Source of the DNA: Phalacrocorax aristotelis
Lineage: Eukaryota > Chordata > Aves > Suliformes > Phalacrocoracidae
DNA: 64,000 nucleotides
Reading direction: 5' to 3'
Assembly: GCF_949628215.1 (NCBI RefSeq)
Contig: NC_134311.1
Coordinates: 18,910,582 to 18,974,581, forward strand
Shown: piece after piece, positions 36,090 through 49,612 of the stretch
How positions within the stretch are numbered: position 1 is the first letter of the stretch
Layout: every line of letters starts with the position of its first letter
Notes under the pieces: model-generated
Told to the model about the DNA's origin: nothing
Databases searched by the model: none
Seen by the model: only the letters and a program-made list of their open reading frames with translations
Program-made: the position numbers and the translations under genes

Positions 36090-39000
36090 ACTAACAAATA
36101 TTATTTCTGAGAAAGAAGAAAGAGATTTTTTTGCAGAACAACGGGCTGAATGCTAAACTAAACACCATGAAAAACAAAGTCCACTGTTATTAAATCTGGT
36201 GGAAGCTCCCCAGACAGCACTGGCAAATAGACACTGTGGTATGACATGGAGGACTGATGTGATCTGATCTTTCGAAGGCTGGAGCCAGAGGACCAGAGGA
36301 AATGTCCCTCGCTCCCATTCAGATGTTTGTGCATGCAGCCCCTGCTACTGCCCGTGGTGGGTGCCCATGGGATGGGGGGACCCCAGCCTGGGACAGGCAC
36401 CTTCTCCCCAGCCACAGGACATCTCCCACCTGAGCAACAGGTACCAAACCAGAGTATGTCCCTGTGTCCTTCTCCTCCAAGCCCTGCACCAAGGGCTTCC
36501 AACTTGCCCAAAAACCCAGAGCAGGTATATGAATGTACCCACTGTGGGGTATGTTTGCAGGGTGGCACCTGCATCTGACAGCCTCAGCCCTTGGCCTAAG
36601 GCCTCTTGACAAGCAAGAAAAAAAGCCTCTGCTTGTGTGATGGCTCCAAAGAGCCTTTTGATCAAGGGCACTGGCTCCTAGCCTACCCAGGGACTCGCTG
36701 GTGTCTCCAGCAGACTGCAGCAGCATGGTAGCTTTTGCGTGCTGAACAAGCCAGTGCACCCCGGCAGCCGCCTGCCGTGTTGGCTGGCACCTTTCTCCCA
36801 GTGCAGCAGGTTTCCAGTGCATCACCACCAACCTCTCTGCAGCTAAACTGGTTGAGCCCTTCATAATGAAAGTGACAGCTAGTGCACCCACTACACTTTT
36901 TGTGGGGTCAGTGCTGAGCAATGGTACTTGCAAATTAACATATTTGAGAAAACATGAGCCACCATGCTCAGTGTTCTCCAGCCAGCATGGGGTCCTTGCC
37001 TGGCATCTTGATTCCTTCCAGGGTTTCTGCTCCTTCCTGCTCCTCTAACATGGGTACACTTACACCTTTACATAATAAGAGAGGTAAAATTGGAAAAAAA
37101 AAAGAAAATTGCAAAAAAATGTTTACGTGACAAATTATTGTATGGTGAAATTCTGGTCTAGCAATAAAAAAGAAAAGATAATGTCATAATTGATATCTAG
37201 TATTTTGCATAATATCAATAACAGCATAATCCAAGTAATGCTATTATTACTACCAAGTGTGACTAATTAGACATGTAAAAATAGCTTTCTCATCTCTAGA
37301 ATACATTTACCTTCCTAAAAGTCCTTTTTATTTAAGATTTTTGAGTGTTGAACATGTGAGGCAGAGTTTGACAGCTAAGAAGACTGCTTGTCAGTGAAGA
37401 CTGGATAATTTTTGCAGAGCTGTGGGTATGACAGAGAAGGTATTCTGCAACTTGAGTCCCCAGACCATGTTTGTGCAGCATCTAGGGCACTGAGCCCTCC
37501 TGGCTTAAGGTTTGTTACTGCTGCCAAAATGCAAACATGAAGTCATTAAGCTGCATGAGCCCTTCAGGAGCAACAGCCTCGGGGGCCCCCATTGTACAAG
37601 GGCACTGTACAAGCAGGCAGCGACACCAACACCAAAAGCCACAGGCTTGGTTAATCGTTAACACTGGGAGCCGTCTCTTTTATTGTGCCTCTGCTTGCAG
37701 GGTGTCCCAGGGCAGGAAGAAAATGCCTGCTCGCTTTCTTTCGCTTTGGGAGGTATGAAATGAAAGGGTCATTTCTAGAGGAAAGAAAGGCTCAGCAGGT
37801 GTGAATTGAAACAGGTCCGTTGATTTTAACAGAACTTCACCAGTTTGTACCAGTAGACCAATTCTCTCATTGTCTCATCCAATTTAGCCCTGCAGGGCTG
37901 ACATTGTTAACGAAGTTGTTGAAATGTCTGATAAGCGACAGAAAAAAGTGTGTTTCTTTTTAAATATGTATATATATGTCTAGAAAGTGATGGCGGGGGG
38001 GAAGAAAGAGACCTAACAAAAACTCCCAGGCTTCAAATTTCCTTGCCTTTTTCACTGATTTCTACTGACAAGCTTTTCTGATGCCTTTTTTTTGTTTTTT
38101 AACTGACAGTAAATTTATTATGGCTGTCACCACAACAGGTAATTGGTATGCTGTACACGCTGGGGAATGGGAAAGTGGTGGGTGTCAAAATTGCCCTACT
38201 GTGCATAATTGTGGAGTGGAGCAGAGCACATTGCCAGAGAGCTGCAGTGGGTCTGACAACACCCCGCTCCTTCCCCTCTCCTCCAGCCTTCTTCTAGACC
38301 TCCTGTTATTTTGGGGGTGCTTCAGGATTCTCCCAACCCCTCATCAAAGCTCTGCCTAAAAAGCACCTTTCACATCATATCCTTCACAGTATAAAAATGA
38401 AAAGCCTCCTAAACCATGTGCTAACAGGGACAATTATTTCCTTGGGGCGTAATGGTAATTATCAATGACTTAAACCCACTCAGCACTTTGGATAAGCTGA
38501 GCACAGGGTATGAATTTCTGTTCCTTTCTGCACCAGGTATGAACTCTTTCCCACTGCATCCGCTAGTTCTATTCAGTGGAGTTATTTGCATGCTGTGGCA
38601 GAGCAAAAAATCAATAAGGGCTTTTTTTTCCCCACCCTTCTGGAGATTTGTTTTTCAGTGAAGGTTAGAGTTATCTTCCCGTAAAAGCACTACATGCTGC
38701 TACTGGCTGACTCAGCGTTACTGATGGCAGCAGCTGTCAGAAATCTTGCCTCGGTTTTAAACCTTTAGATTCTAAAGTTTTGTCAAAATGTAATAAATTA
38801 CTGCAATTTAGAATAATAAACAGGAGCCTGTTTTGTATATTTCATGAGCACGCAATACCACAGCTTCTCTCCCTCTCCTTTTAGTGTATCAAAATTGTTT
38901 TATCGAACGGGAGGTAGCAAAATATTATCTAAAATCTAACTTTACCTGCCAGTCTCTTCCTGTATGAGCGTAAAGTTTATTCTTGCGAGCTGTCTGCTGA

Positions 39001-39788
39001 CTCCAGTCTCGTTTTTTTTGCCTGGGCAAAAAGCACCCAGTTCAGTAAAGGTGATCAGGACTGTGTCTCTGGATTGCTGCCTCCTTGGCTACCTTTTTTT
39101 CCACTAAGGGTGAAGCTTCCAGATATTTGAAGGACCTGTGGCAGGTTCAGGGGCTAGTAATTTAATTGTTACCCTTTCTTAATTTTCCCACAGTCCTGTG
39201 CAAAGTAATAGGACTGGGTTTTTTTACTTGGCATATGGAAAAAATGAAGGGCCACCCATGACTTGCCAGTACAGACCTTTTCACATCTGCTGCTCTAAGA
39301 GGAATGGATTTCAACTTTATGCAGTACTTTTCTTTTACACTCCTTAGAAAATGGTAATGAGTAAGTTCAGTGCAATGGCTTTGAAGGTGAAAAGCATGCA
39401 GCCACTGTATACTCCATATTGTTTACATTTAGTAGGGTAATGCAGGCTGTTTCACTGAATGGGGGAAATGTGGCTGAAGAGCAGCACCCTCTTGTAAGTA
39501 AATCAAGAATTATTGGCCTTCACGATCACTTTTTTTGCTTCCCACTGTGGGCTTCCTTCCCCAGTGCTGCTGAGCTCACACACTGCTCCCTGGCAGTGCT
39601 GTGTGCCTGCAGCAGAGAGCCTAAGTGAGACTCCCAGCCCCACTCTCCTTTCACAGGGGCAGTCTGCTTTCCAAAGCCAAAGAAAAAGTGAGGCTTTTTC
39701 TGTTTCTTACCCGAAATCTTGCTACAATGAAGGAGCTGCACAGACTTCTTTATAATGCTTATGCAGGGCTGGACTGCTTTCTGGGCTT

Positions 39789-39806
39789 GGACCTGGACCT
39801 GGACCT
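39789..39806. repeat. GGACCT hexamer, three copies
   Basis: Three perfect copies of GGACCT are followed by GGAG. A small minisatellite seed only. Confidence 0.85.
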
Positions 39807-40360
39807 GGAGACAAAGACAGCGTATCCTCCACCTCACAGAACATCTCTGGCATGAGCCCCAGGTGCATCCCCTGTAGCTCTGCCCTGCTCCACAGGCTGC
39901 AAGCTGAGCCGGCACCCAGTGCCACTCAGTTGGCATGCCTGCCCCAGACAAAACAAGCATGTTTAAGCAACGGCCTGTTCCTTTTTGTTTCCATCATGCT
40001 GAATACATCCTCTTCCTGCCCTTGGCACAGGTACAGCCTGGTCCTCAGCAGTGCTGAGATTTCCTCCATCCTGTAAATCCTCCGTTGCTGAAGCTGCCTT
40101 GACAAGTTTTCTTGTAACCTGAAAATAGTTATTCCTGTACCCACAATCCCAGATGTTACTGCAGCTCTGGGAGCCACTCACATTTAGCTAGCTCCCAGCT
40201 GCACGAAACCCTGCCCGCGGCTGAGCATCTTTATAAGCCCCCATTCTGTGACACTTTTTGTCACAACCATCGCTGCCCTGAAACTTTCAACACAGCATGC
40301 TGCCAAGCAGGAAGAGGACACATACATCTTTATTAGGTTCAGCAACCTCTCTGCCAGATT

Positions 40361-40404
40361 CAGTAAAGCCAGCTTGCAATGCCAGTAATGCCAGTAAAGC
40401 CAGC
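40361..40404. repeat. Imperfect short repeat with CAGTAAAGCCAGC units
   Basis: CAGTAAAGCCAGC occurs at 40361-40373 and 40392-40404, with two further GCCAGTAA units between and overlapping (40381-40388, 40390-40397). Local slippage is the simplest explanation. Confidence 0.8.
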
Positions 40405-43400
40405 ATTTCTCCCCGAGACAGCTGCAGTACATCATGTCAGTTCCACCTCCACTGCCCCTCTCTGCAGAGGAGGGTCCCTACCCAATTCTACAGAATGGTT
40501 CAAAAGCCTATAAAAACATAAATTTCAGTGACATCCTATAGGAGTTCCCTACATATATAATCTCTGGTGTGTTTGAAATGTCTCAGTATGGCCCCAAACT
40601 TGACGATAGGTAACATCATACAGTGGAATGTGTGGTAGTTTTATTTTCGGTGGCTTTAATCACCACTGCTTTAAATATATTGAGCAAAATATAAGGACGA
40701 TGGTCATAAGCAAGTACAGTCCTCTGAGTCTGAGCATACATTTGCCTCACTAAACATCCTAATTGGATGTCCTTTAATGACAGTGAAGCTTTGGTGGAAA
40801 AGGTCAGTGAATAACTACACAGCTGAGAAAATTCACACAACATAATCCTAGTCTTTCAGCTTCCTTCTTCCCTGCGCTGTGCACTGTTCATCCCCAGACA
40901 GGAGCATGTTACAGCTCTCCACCTCCTGTTCTCTTCCTGCTGTTCTCAAATGAGAGCAAAACAGCCTCCTTCTTGCTTAATTGAGCTTGGCTTCTATGAT
41001 ACTGAGTACACCACATTTTGTCAGAGCATTTATAGTTATTGACATTCATTTTATTAGAAAGAAACCTTTGAAACAAAATCAATGCATTGCTCATGTAAGA
41101 AGCACTTAAGTCATTTTGGACAGCATGGTGGTTTTGTCTGCAGCCCACACCTCTTTCCAGCTGTGAAAGCTCAGCTGGATGCTGCGGACTTTCAAAGAGG
41201 CAGTCAGTGTGGAGGTGGGAGGAACGAAAGAATAAACCTCTGCATCATAAAACAGGAGAAGGGGAATGTTCTGTTATGTGGATTGCCCGTAGCTTATGAG
41301 GTGCTTGTCTTTTTCTTTGAAAGGTGAGGAACTATAAGAAGAGTGTGAGAGCTCAGGTGACAGTGCTCTGCTGCAAGGGTGGCCTGCAGGCATGACAAGT
41401 GAGAAAGGCATTTCCTGCTCCTCTTAGAATTTGATCCTGAATCTCACCTCATTCCTGATGAGGCTGGGGCTTAAATAATGACAGTATAGTTTTCTTTCTT
41501 TGTTTTAAAAAAAGAGAAAATAAGACTATATTTCTGCTTGTCACAGATGTGAAGAAAAGCTAGAAAATACAACTTGAATGTTGCTCTAAAGGTCAAAAAA
41601 TGAGACAGCAACTAAAACCAGCCCAAGCTTTATTTTAATCTCCTGATATTTTTTCTGGCTAATTACATTATTCTGCTGGGTCCTGCAATTTTTAAACACC
41701 TGGGATCAGCAGGACTCATTTGCACCAGTCACAAGGCTATGCTACCGCTCATCCCCCTCCTTTGAGCTTTGCTCGGGGGGCAGCTCCTGCGAAGATGCTC
41801 ACGTCAGAGTGGAAAGCGAGGCAACTCAGTTCACGGGCAGCCTCTCGCTCTGCTTGCACCTCTTGGGGCACCAGGTGAGGAGAGATGTGGCAAGAAGGAT
41901 GGTGTGGAAGGAGTCCTGGCTCCGTGGCTTCATCTCTTCTGCTGCCACAGGAACAGCACCTTGAAGCAGTACTGATGCTGTGTCTTTTCACGGTGCGAAG
42001 GTGCCGCGGTTCCTGCCAGCATCTTCAGAATTATTTCTGCCTGGTTTTCTTCTGCATTCCTACTGTCAATGGCTGACAGACAAGTACTTTGGGGGCTGAT
42101 GGGCTGCACTTCTCACCAGGGTCTCACCACACACCTCCCTTGGACTATACTGTCAGATGTGGTGGACTGTAGAAATGGATAAATGATGACATCGTTGAGA
42201 CCACCCTTAATTCAGGGCCATTTGTTCTTTCTCCTGGCTACAGAAGTGAGAGAAAGGGCTGAACAATTACAAGAAATGGTTGGAAGCACCCTGAAAATGA
42301 GGGAAATAATCTTCAATACAGGCGAGGCCTCCTGCTGTATCTATTAAAGGTGTCCTGGGACACAGAAAGCCATGCCCCAGGTCTTGAAACCACTCACCTG
42401 GACAGAACAGTCTGGTCTCAAATAAACTCTTGTCGGCCACCCCCATGTGAACCTGGTGCTCTTCTCAGAAATGAATGATCTCTTCTCTGCAACATAGTAA
42501 ACATTAACAGGAGTTTATCGGTCATACCATTCCTTAGGTATTATTGTTTTAAAAGTAGAGCTTACCAGCTTCTGTTACTGAGCACTATGCACCCAGGAGC
42601 AGACTTGGTCCCAGCATAGGCTGTCAAAGTGGATCTTCACAACAGGTCATTTCTTGACTCTAACTCAAGTCAATAAGCCAAGCAAATTCCCTGGGGTAAT
42701 TATTAATTGTTTTTGTTTAATTTCACATTTTGGTGCAGCTCTTAAGTGTCAGTGTCCACCACAGCTGCCACAGCTCCATCGCTGGACTGAGTACTGACCA
42801 AGGAAGTCCAGGCTCTGCAGTATGGACATATTTCTTTTGTAAATGAAGTAGAACCTAGCCTAGCCCAGATCAGCAAAAATCATTGATTAGACACCTCCCC
42901 TCCCAGAATAATGGGATTCACTTTAAAGTAAGTAAAATTGCAAAGGTATTCTACCTCATAAATCCCCATGCCTCAGTAGATGCTTGCGTTTCCCTCACAC
43001 TGGGGAGGCCTAGCAATTAATTGCCTTAGCTTGCAAGCTGAGAGTCAGACTGCCACCTTGCCACCAGCCATGGTTTGTCTGTAAGGCTGCAGCCTTCCTA
43101 GAGGTCTGCATGACTCCTCACGGTCTGGACGGACTGTGCACAGAGGTGCACTGCTCCAGCTCCAGTGTTAGGGGTACTGACCCTCCTCCCACCGAAGCTA
43201 GTGCCACTTTTGTGCCTATGTAGATACTACATCTATATTCAGATCTGTTTAGCCTTGTCTTCTGTTCTGTGCTTGAGAAGAGTGTGTGCGTATGTGTGCA
43301 TATGCACAGGTATATGCGTGCATTTAAATTTGATAGGTCTGTCTAGACCCAAGGCTGGGCAGTTTTAGCCCTGTCCACTTCTCACCCAAGAGGTGACACC

Positions 43401-43783
43401 ACAAAATGCCATGATGTACTTGGACAACCTGGACTCTCAGCAGACTATAATCTCTCCCTTGGGCCTAAAAATCTATCTATGGCAAATCTGAACTGTCTAG
43501 GCCAATCTCAGGCACCCTGCAGAGCTCATGAGTGTGTGTATTCAGTCCCATGTGACAGTGAGTGCATGCTGTGGAGCAATACCAAAGCACAACACTTTAA
43601 AACGAGGAATACACCTCTCTCTTTATCATTAAGATTTTACATTTGTTCTAGTTTCCTTTTTTAAATAACTAAAAATAAACCATGGAGACTAACACATGCT
43701 TCTGTGCCCCATTCTGGCCCCTTTCCACTATGCCTAAGGATTTGCCTGCACTTGGTTATTCACTGAAACAGCAACTCTGGCTT

Positions 43784-43831
43784 TATGTATGTATGTATGT
43801 ATGCATGTATGTATGTATGTATGTATGTATG

Positions 43832-43875
<44 letters not shown>
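43784..43875. repeat. Compound tetranucleotide microsatellite (TATG)12(TATC)11
   Basis: Twelve TATG units at 43784-43831, with one T-to-C change at 43804, pass directly into eleven perfect TATC units at 43832-43875. The two motifs differ at one base. It creates long artificial frames rich in Tyr, Met, Cys, Leu, Ser and Ile. The long pure TATC part should be highly variable in length. Confidence 0.97.
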
Positions 43876-43877
<2 letters not shown>

Positions 43878-43878
<1 letters not shown>

Positions 43879-46800
43879 TTACAGCAAGCAACAGAACAAA
43901 AAGCATTACACAGGGTTTGCTTGGCTACACAAAACAGATCGAAAGCAGCCAGTTATCCATACCATTTGCCTAAAAGTTTCTTCCCATTTTTACTCATAAC
44001 ATGGAAAGCTTCAGACAGAAACATTTTTCCTAGCACTTCAGCATTTCTCACTTCTGGGTGGCAGCAGGTAAACTGTAGTGAAAACACAAGGGGATATTTT
44101 CCTTCTGTGGTTCTTTTGAGATTACTGGATCATACTTCAGTATTTTCACTAATGTACATCTCATTTTTTGTATAACCACCTAATTACAATATTTTCCTTA
44201 TTACTGGTAGGCATGAACTAGCAACCTGCAAGAAAATATGTCCAGTCTCAAGCTGTCTGTAATCAGTATCTCATCTTGAGAGACGATCCAGGTTTTTGGA
44301 GACAAATAATGGACCTGTGATTCATTCCTGTGATTTTAATAGGCCAAAATTACACCTGCAGGTGAAAACCCAGTTAAGAACTAGGGTGCTTGAGATGAGG
44401 ATCTATATTTCGCAATGTGGGTTCCATTTTGACATTTTAAATACTCTTACACTGGCTTATCTGAGAGAGAAAATAAGTCCCTTGGACAAGTAAAACGAAA
44501 CAGATAATTTGGTTTAGCTTTTTACATGACAAGTTGCCCATGTGTGTTCTCTGTTTCCTTGGATACTAGAGATTTCATGCCACAGTTTAGCCGCACATAT
44601 ATTTTCTATTCCGTTACAGCACCTGGAATATGCAGGAAAAATCCTCAGAAATTGTTAAGATATGAACAATACTGCAGGTGTAACCTCAGACAGGAACCTC
44701 CTAGACAGGGTCAGATAGAAGTGGACAGGAAAAGCAGGAAAATCATCATCTGCATAGGCTTCTCAGTGGTGCTTGCTCTTGCTTTTCTAAGAAGGTAAGA
44801 CTTCCATGGGAATATTCTCTTTCCTTCACCATTCTGAAACTGCAGTTGTTTTTGCTTTTGGTATCCACCTGACTGAAAACTGAAAATATAATGGGCTAGA
44901 CCATGTGCATAGTTTGGACTAAAGGCCAGTCCAGTGCATTTTCAAAACAGTTTTCATAAGCCCTTGCACAATCATAATCGTGTGACAAAAATCAGAAGTT
45001 CCATCCTCAAAGCTACACTTAGGTGTGCAGATTTATTTACTAATCTTACAGACCAGTTTACAGACAAATTTACTCTTTCTGTTCACTTGTGCGATTATTC
45101 GATATCTGAATATTTGCCTAGTGTTTTCTAAGCCTTTTGCAAGTCATGATGATTTTCCTAAAAATGGACAAATTACCAACTAATTCCAAGTTAGTTGATA
45201 ATAACAACAAAGCTGGTTTAAAAAGCCTTACAAAATTTCACCAGATAACTTTTAATAAGCCTTGTTTAGTCTCAATGAAAGGGCAGGGAAGACCTAGAGA
45301 AACCTGGTGAGTACTTTCCAAAGAGTTCTTCCATCTTTAGGTGGTGGTTTATTTGTGTTTAGTAAATCTAGATGGACTTTTCTCATTAGTTTGTTGAGTT
45401 ATTCTGAAAACCCAAATAACTTTTATAATTTACAATGTCTTGCAGCAAGGAGTGATACAAGCTAGTTGTGTGTTTTCTGAAGAGTCACCTTCTTCTGCCC
45501 ATCTGGAACCTACCTATGTTTATTTAAGGCAACGTTTTTGATGTTTTGTGTTGGACGAGCCCATGAAACGTGGTCAGCTCCTTCAAGTCACTCAAGATTT
45601 TACAGACCTGTGAGTTCTGCTCCTTTCCAGACTGAAGTGTCGTAAACTGTTCGAATTTTTATCATGGGAAAGCTGTTCTCTAGCTTCACAAAACTTGCCA
45701 TTCTTCTCTGTAACTTCTCAGTTCTTTGACTTTTTCTCAGATGTTTCAAACTAAATGCAGCGTCCAATGCAGATATATCATAGATATGCATACAGTGCCA
45801 TAATGGCATTCCCTGTTTAGTCCTTCACCATTTTCTGAACAACCTGGATCTTCCTTCATGTTTCTGACCATTGCTGAGAACTGAGTTGATGTTTTCACTG
45901 GATGCACCTCACCTTCTAAAAACCTTTTCCTTTTCCTGTTGCCAAAAAAGAGGAGGCACAGTTCCTAATTTAACTGCCTCACTTCAGTCTTTAAATTAAT
46001 GTGATGAATTAGGTATTTAAACCTTGTCTGAGAGAAAGTGTAGAGAAATTTAGGCAGAATATAGCAGACTGTCATTATTTATTTTCAAACACTGGCAAGG
46101 CACTGAATATTTTGTGCTGTTCTATAAACACTTTTGTTTCCTCTTCTACTGCTGCTTCAGATGCACAAACCCTTCTCTCCACCTCTTTGCATTTTCAGCT
46201 TCCTTCAGAGGGAGGGGAACTGGGTGAGCTGGGGGGTGCAAAGGCTCTACACTCGTCCCTGAATGGGGAAAGCAAAATGTCATTACAGGCGACACAGGAT
46301 TTCACTGAAGTGGTGAGGTATATCTTATCTTGTTTTTCACATCGGTGATGATTGATGCTTGGTGTCAACTTTTTCACTGAGAGTCCACCACTGACACCTA
46401 CATGTCCCTTAAGTCATGTGAGGATTTTACAGACACTGGGGGATATTCCCTGGGATGCAATCTGACAGATTTGGAGCCACTTCATGATGGCAACATCTGC
46501 CTAATGGGGACAAAGGCCAGCATGAACCAAGCCATCGTAGCAAAAGGCTCTGGCAAAGCTTCCTAGCTGGATTCCCAGATATGTTCTTGCCCACGATGTA
46601 GAAAGGTGGGGTGGGAGGGACGCACCACCTGCTAGTGTAGGTCTCTTGATTCCAAAAGGCATCAGGTCTTGAAACAGCCCGCAGTGTAGCAATATTCCAG
46701 AAAATGCATTAGAAATCACTTCATAACTAGGCTTGCAAATTTTATCAATTATACCACAGAATTCCTAACAAGAATGATGGCCCCTGCTGCATTAGAAGAA

Positions 46801-49030
46801 TGCAGGCTTGCAGTTGGAGAGGGTTCCTGCATTGGGAAGCCTGTTTAAAGACAGGATCATTAATTTCAATTCCCTCCCAGGAGAGTGGCTTGCTTCATGA
46901 CTAATGCTCAGCACAGTTAAGTGGCACAGCTAGAGTTCTTGGCAAAGCAACATATGGTGTTTTCAAGCAATGTAGATGTTTCATTGAATATGTTTCCCAC
47001 TCTGTTACCTTGCAACACTTCAGGGCACCTCTTTGCTCTGTTTATTATTGCTGCGCTAGTCCTTTTTACCTTTGATCTCAAATATATTCATTATTTACTG
47101 TATTATTACTAGAAATTTGTAATACAAAGATAGACACACCTGTGTACGCATCATTTTGGGGTTTCTTGTAATTGAAACTCCAAACTATGCAAAAGCCTTT
47201 TGATGCCAGACTCCGCCACTACTTTCCATCATATTTTGCATGCTGCTCATGAGTCGGGGACTCTTTGTGCAAAGCACTGAGGCCTTGGTTTTATGCCAAC
47301 TAGAAACTCAATACACTTTTTGACTGCTTGGCATGTGTCCTTTGGAACAACAGCATTTTCATTTGCACAAGTAGCCTGTACATAAATAAGTCTGGTTTAG
47401 AGGCAGGCAGAAAGATACATACATATACAGAGCAATAAAGCCCAGCCATGCCAGGAGGGCTTACCAGTTAGTACAGTGTGTTAACTCAGTGAACCACATT
47501 TGCCCTCTCTGGAAAAGCCATTGTGATATCTCCTCCAGAGCCTAATGAGCCAGTCCCAGAACAATCCTTGTGAGTCATCAGTTTCCATTTGCACAAACCT
47601 GGTGTTAAATGAAATGAGAGAGAGGCAGATAATCTATTTATGTTCACAGGACTGATGCTAGGGTGAAATTCAGAGGGTGTCTACAGGGGAGCAAACAGCA
47701 CTAACCTGGACTGCTGAGAATGGAGGTGGACTCACCAAAGAAGCCAGGTGGCTGTAACATTAGTTCTCTTACCAAATCTGTGTCCCATTTACTTCCTGAG
47801 TATACATCGAGAAACAAGGAAGGAGGGTTTTTTGCTGGGGTCTTCCTGAATCTACTAAACTTTCCATCACCTGAACACTTAAGAGGACAGCTTGTCATAC
47901 AAACCTAACTTGAGTCTATGATAGCAGTACTACTGTTAATAGGCATGCTGCCCTGGTGAAAATGAGGACCTTTGTTTTTTCAGCAGTACAAGGCCAAATC
48001 ATTGATAAATGATTCATGCACAGTAAGAAATCTGGGATGAAAAACTAAGTCCTTACAGTATGAAGAAGTGCTTACAGCACTCTGCTGTAAGCCGACAGCT
48101 CCACCCTGGCTCAACAGTGTCACCCAGTCACAGCAGCAGTGTGGGATATCATGAGCCCTGGCATCACCTTTGCCTCTCCATTCTTGCTCCATGCAGAGAA
48201 CATTGCACATAGAGGGGTCAGAACCAAGGCACCCTTTTGCCCCAGAAATCTTCAAGATGCTGAAACTGTCCCAGGATGGCCCTGCTACTAGCCATGACGC
48301 AGAGACCCTAAGACATTATATTTCAGTGGGATGAGACCTACCCCACAGTGAGCAGAAAACAAAATTGGCTCAACATACCTTTGATCCCTGAGTTTTGCAG
48401 CATGTATACTCGATCTTAAGGCTTTCTTGCGAGAGCACAGCAAACCCAGGAGCCTCATGATCTTAGGAAAGTCAGGACAGTGACTGTCTAAATCCCAACT
48501 GCTGTGGCATGTAAGGAGCTGCAGGTTCTCTCTAACCCCTGTAGGGGTCTGGCTGGCCATGCCCCCAACCCTGGCAAACTCCAGGTGGTTTTCAGCCCCT
48601 CTTCTCTGATGACTTTTATATCTCTCAGGATAAAATAAATCAAACAAACACTCACATTTGAGCTAAACTAAAAAAAAAATAAAATTAGATCTTGTAATGG
48701 GTCACCCAAGTCATCTAATCACTTCTATGAATGGATGCATTTCCAAGGGAGAACAGCTCAAGAGCAAATCATAGCCAACTAAATCAAATGGAATTAACTG
48801 CAGTAAGATAGTGCTATTGCTGGTTCAAAGTCAAACTGACCTGTAACTTGACTGATCAAAAAACCAATACAGGCCTGTTTCATTCACACTGCTGCCCTCT
48901 TTCCAACACAAATGTTGTTGAATTTCAAATATAGAAAAGGCACAATCTAGACCACTTAGTCACTGCAGTATGTGTTCCTGAAGTCTATGGGTTTTTTTCC
49001 CTTGATTTATGTCCATGTTTGCAATCATTT
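43878..49030. other. Non-coding stretch with one possible exon
   Basis: No gene recognised apart from the possible exon at 44620-44794. Other frames are at most about 119 codons (48288-48647, minus) and have no domain. A run of A lies near 48671-48679. Confidence 0.5.
44620..44794 (+). other. Possible exon with hydrophobic segment (speculative)
   Basis: An acceptor-like site (TTTTCTATTCCGTTACAG, AG at 44618-44619) and a strong donor-like site (AAG then GTAAGA, GT at 44795-44796) frame 175 bp that stay open in one frame. The peptide has a Cys-containing start (PGICRKNPQKLLRYEQYCRC), a basic stretch (EVDRKSRK) and a hydrophobic run (IIICIGFSVVLALAFL) followed by Arg-Arg, like a membrane segment with flanking positive charges. 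I do not recognise the protein. The frame is only about 90 codons in all, so chance is quite possible. Confidence 0.18.
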
Positions 49031-49035
49031 GTGGG

Positions 49036-49612
49036 TGTAGTGGGTTGGCTTGGACTGAATGCCAGGTGCCACCAAGCTGCTCTATCACTTGTCTCCTCAG
49101 CAGGACCGAGGAGAGGAGGGAGAAAATGAGATGGAAAAAGAAACCTTGTGGATCAAGATAAAGGTAGTTTAATAAAGAAAAAGCAAAGGCTGTGCATGGA
49201 ATCAAAAGGAGAACAAAGAATTTATTCTCTCCAGCCTCTTCACCGGAAGTAGGGCTTCAGTACGCGTAGCGGTTACTCTGGAAGACAAATGTCATAAGTA
49301 ATGACTGCCCTTCCCCTGCCACCCTTCCTCCTTTCTCTTAGCTTTTATTCCTGAGCAGACGTCATATGGTATGGAATATCCCTTGAATCAGTTGGGGTCA
49401 GCTGCCCTGGCTGTGTCCCCTCCCAAGATCTTGCCCACCCCCCGCCTGCTGGGTGAGACTGTTGGAGGCAGCCCTGATGCTGTGCAAGCACTGCTGAGCA
49501 GTAGCCAAAACACTGGTGTGTTATCAACACCCTTCTAGCTACTGGTGCAAAGCACAGCACTATGAAGGATGCTATGGGGAAAATTAACTCCATGCCATCC
49601 AGAGCCAATACA
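49036..49612 (-). mobile_element. Solo LTR, minus strand, related to the 23 kb LTR
   Basis: On the minus strand the block runs from TGTATTGG (at 49612) to CCACTACA (at 49036), 577 bp with TG...CA ends. Flanking five-mers GTGGG (49031-49035) and GTGGC (49613-49617) agree at four of five bases, fitting an old 5-bp target duplication with one change. It shares with the 23 kb LTR the U3 segment containing GCAGCTGACCCCAACTGA, GGATATTCC, ACCATATGA and a CRE-like half. An ATTAAA polyadenylation signal is read on the minus strand at 49168-49173, and a TATA-like AATAAAA near 49344-49350. No viral coding sequence adjoins. The copies differ widely outside U3, so they are different subfamilies. Confidence 0.88.
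49168..49173 (-). promoter_or_regulatory. LTR polyadenylation signal ATTAAA
   Basis: ATTAAA on the minus strand lies where the R region of the LTR is expected, followed on that strand by T-rich sequence. The same place in the 23 kb LTR reads ACTAAA. Confidence 0.6.

Larger units (their letters stand above)
36090..43783. other. Non-coding stretch with a GC-rich patch
   Basis: No gene recognised. The GC-rich part at about 36300-36850 contains the longest open frame outside repeats (204 codons, 36319-36933, minus), but other frames of 80-138 codons on both strands overlap it and no domain is visible, so it is treated as chance. The part at 38740-39010 is AT-rich and repeat-free. Short repeats at 39789 and 40361 are listed separately. 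A 144-codon frame at 39526-39960 (minus) overlaps the GGACCT repeat and is also treated as chance. Confidence 0.5.

Noticed and set aside
36319-36933. 204-codon open frame on the minus strand
   Set aside because: It lies in GC-rich DNA where stops are rare, several other frames overlap it on both strands, and no domain or splice support is visible.
39526-39960. 144-codon open frame on the minus strand
   Set aside because: Contains a translated hexamer repeat (VQVQVQ) and no domain.
43682-44175. Frames rich in Met-Tyr-Val-Cys and Tyr-Leu-Ser-Ile repeats
   Set aside because: They are translations of the TATG/TATC microsatellite.
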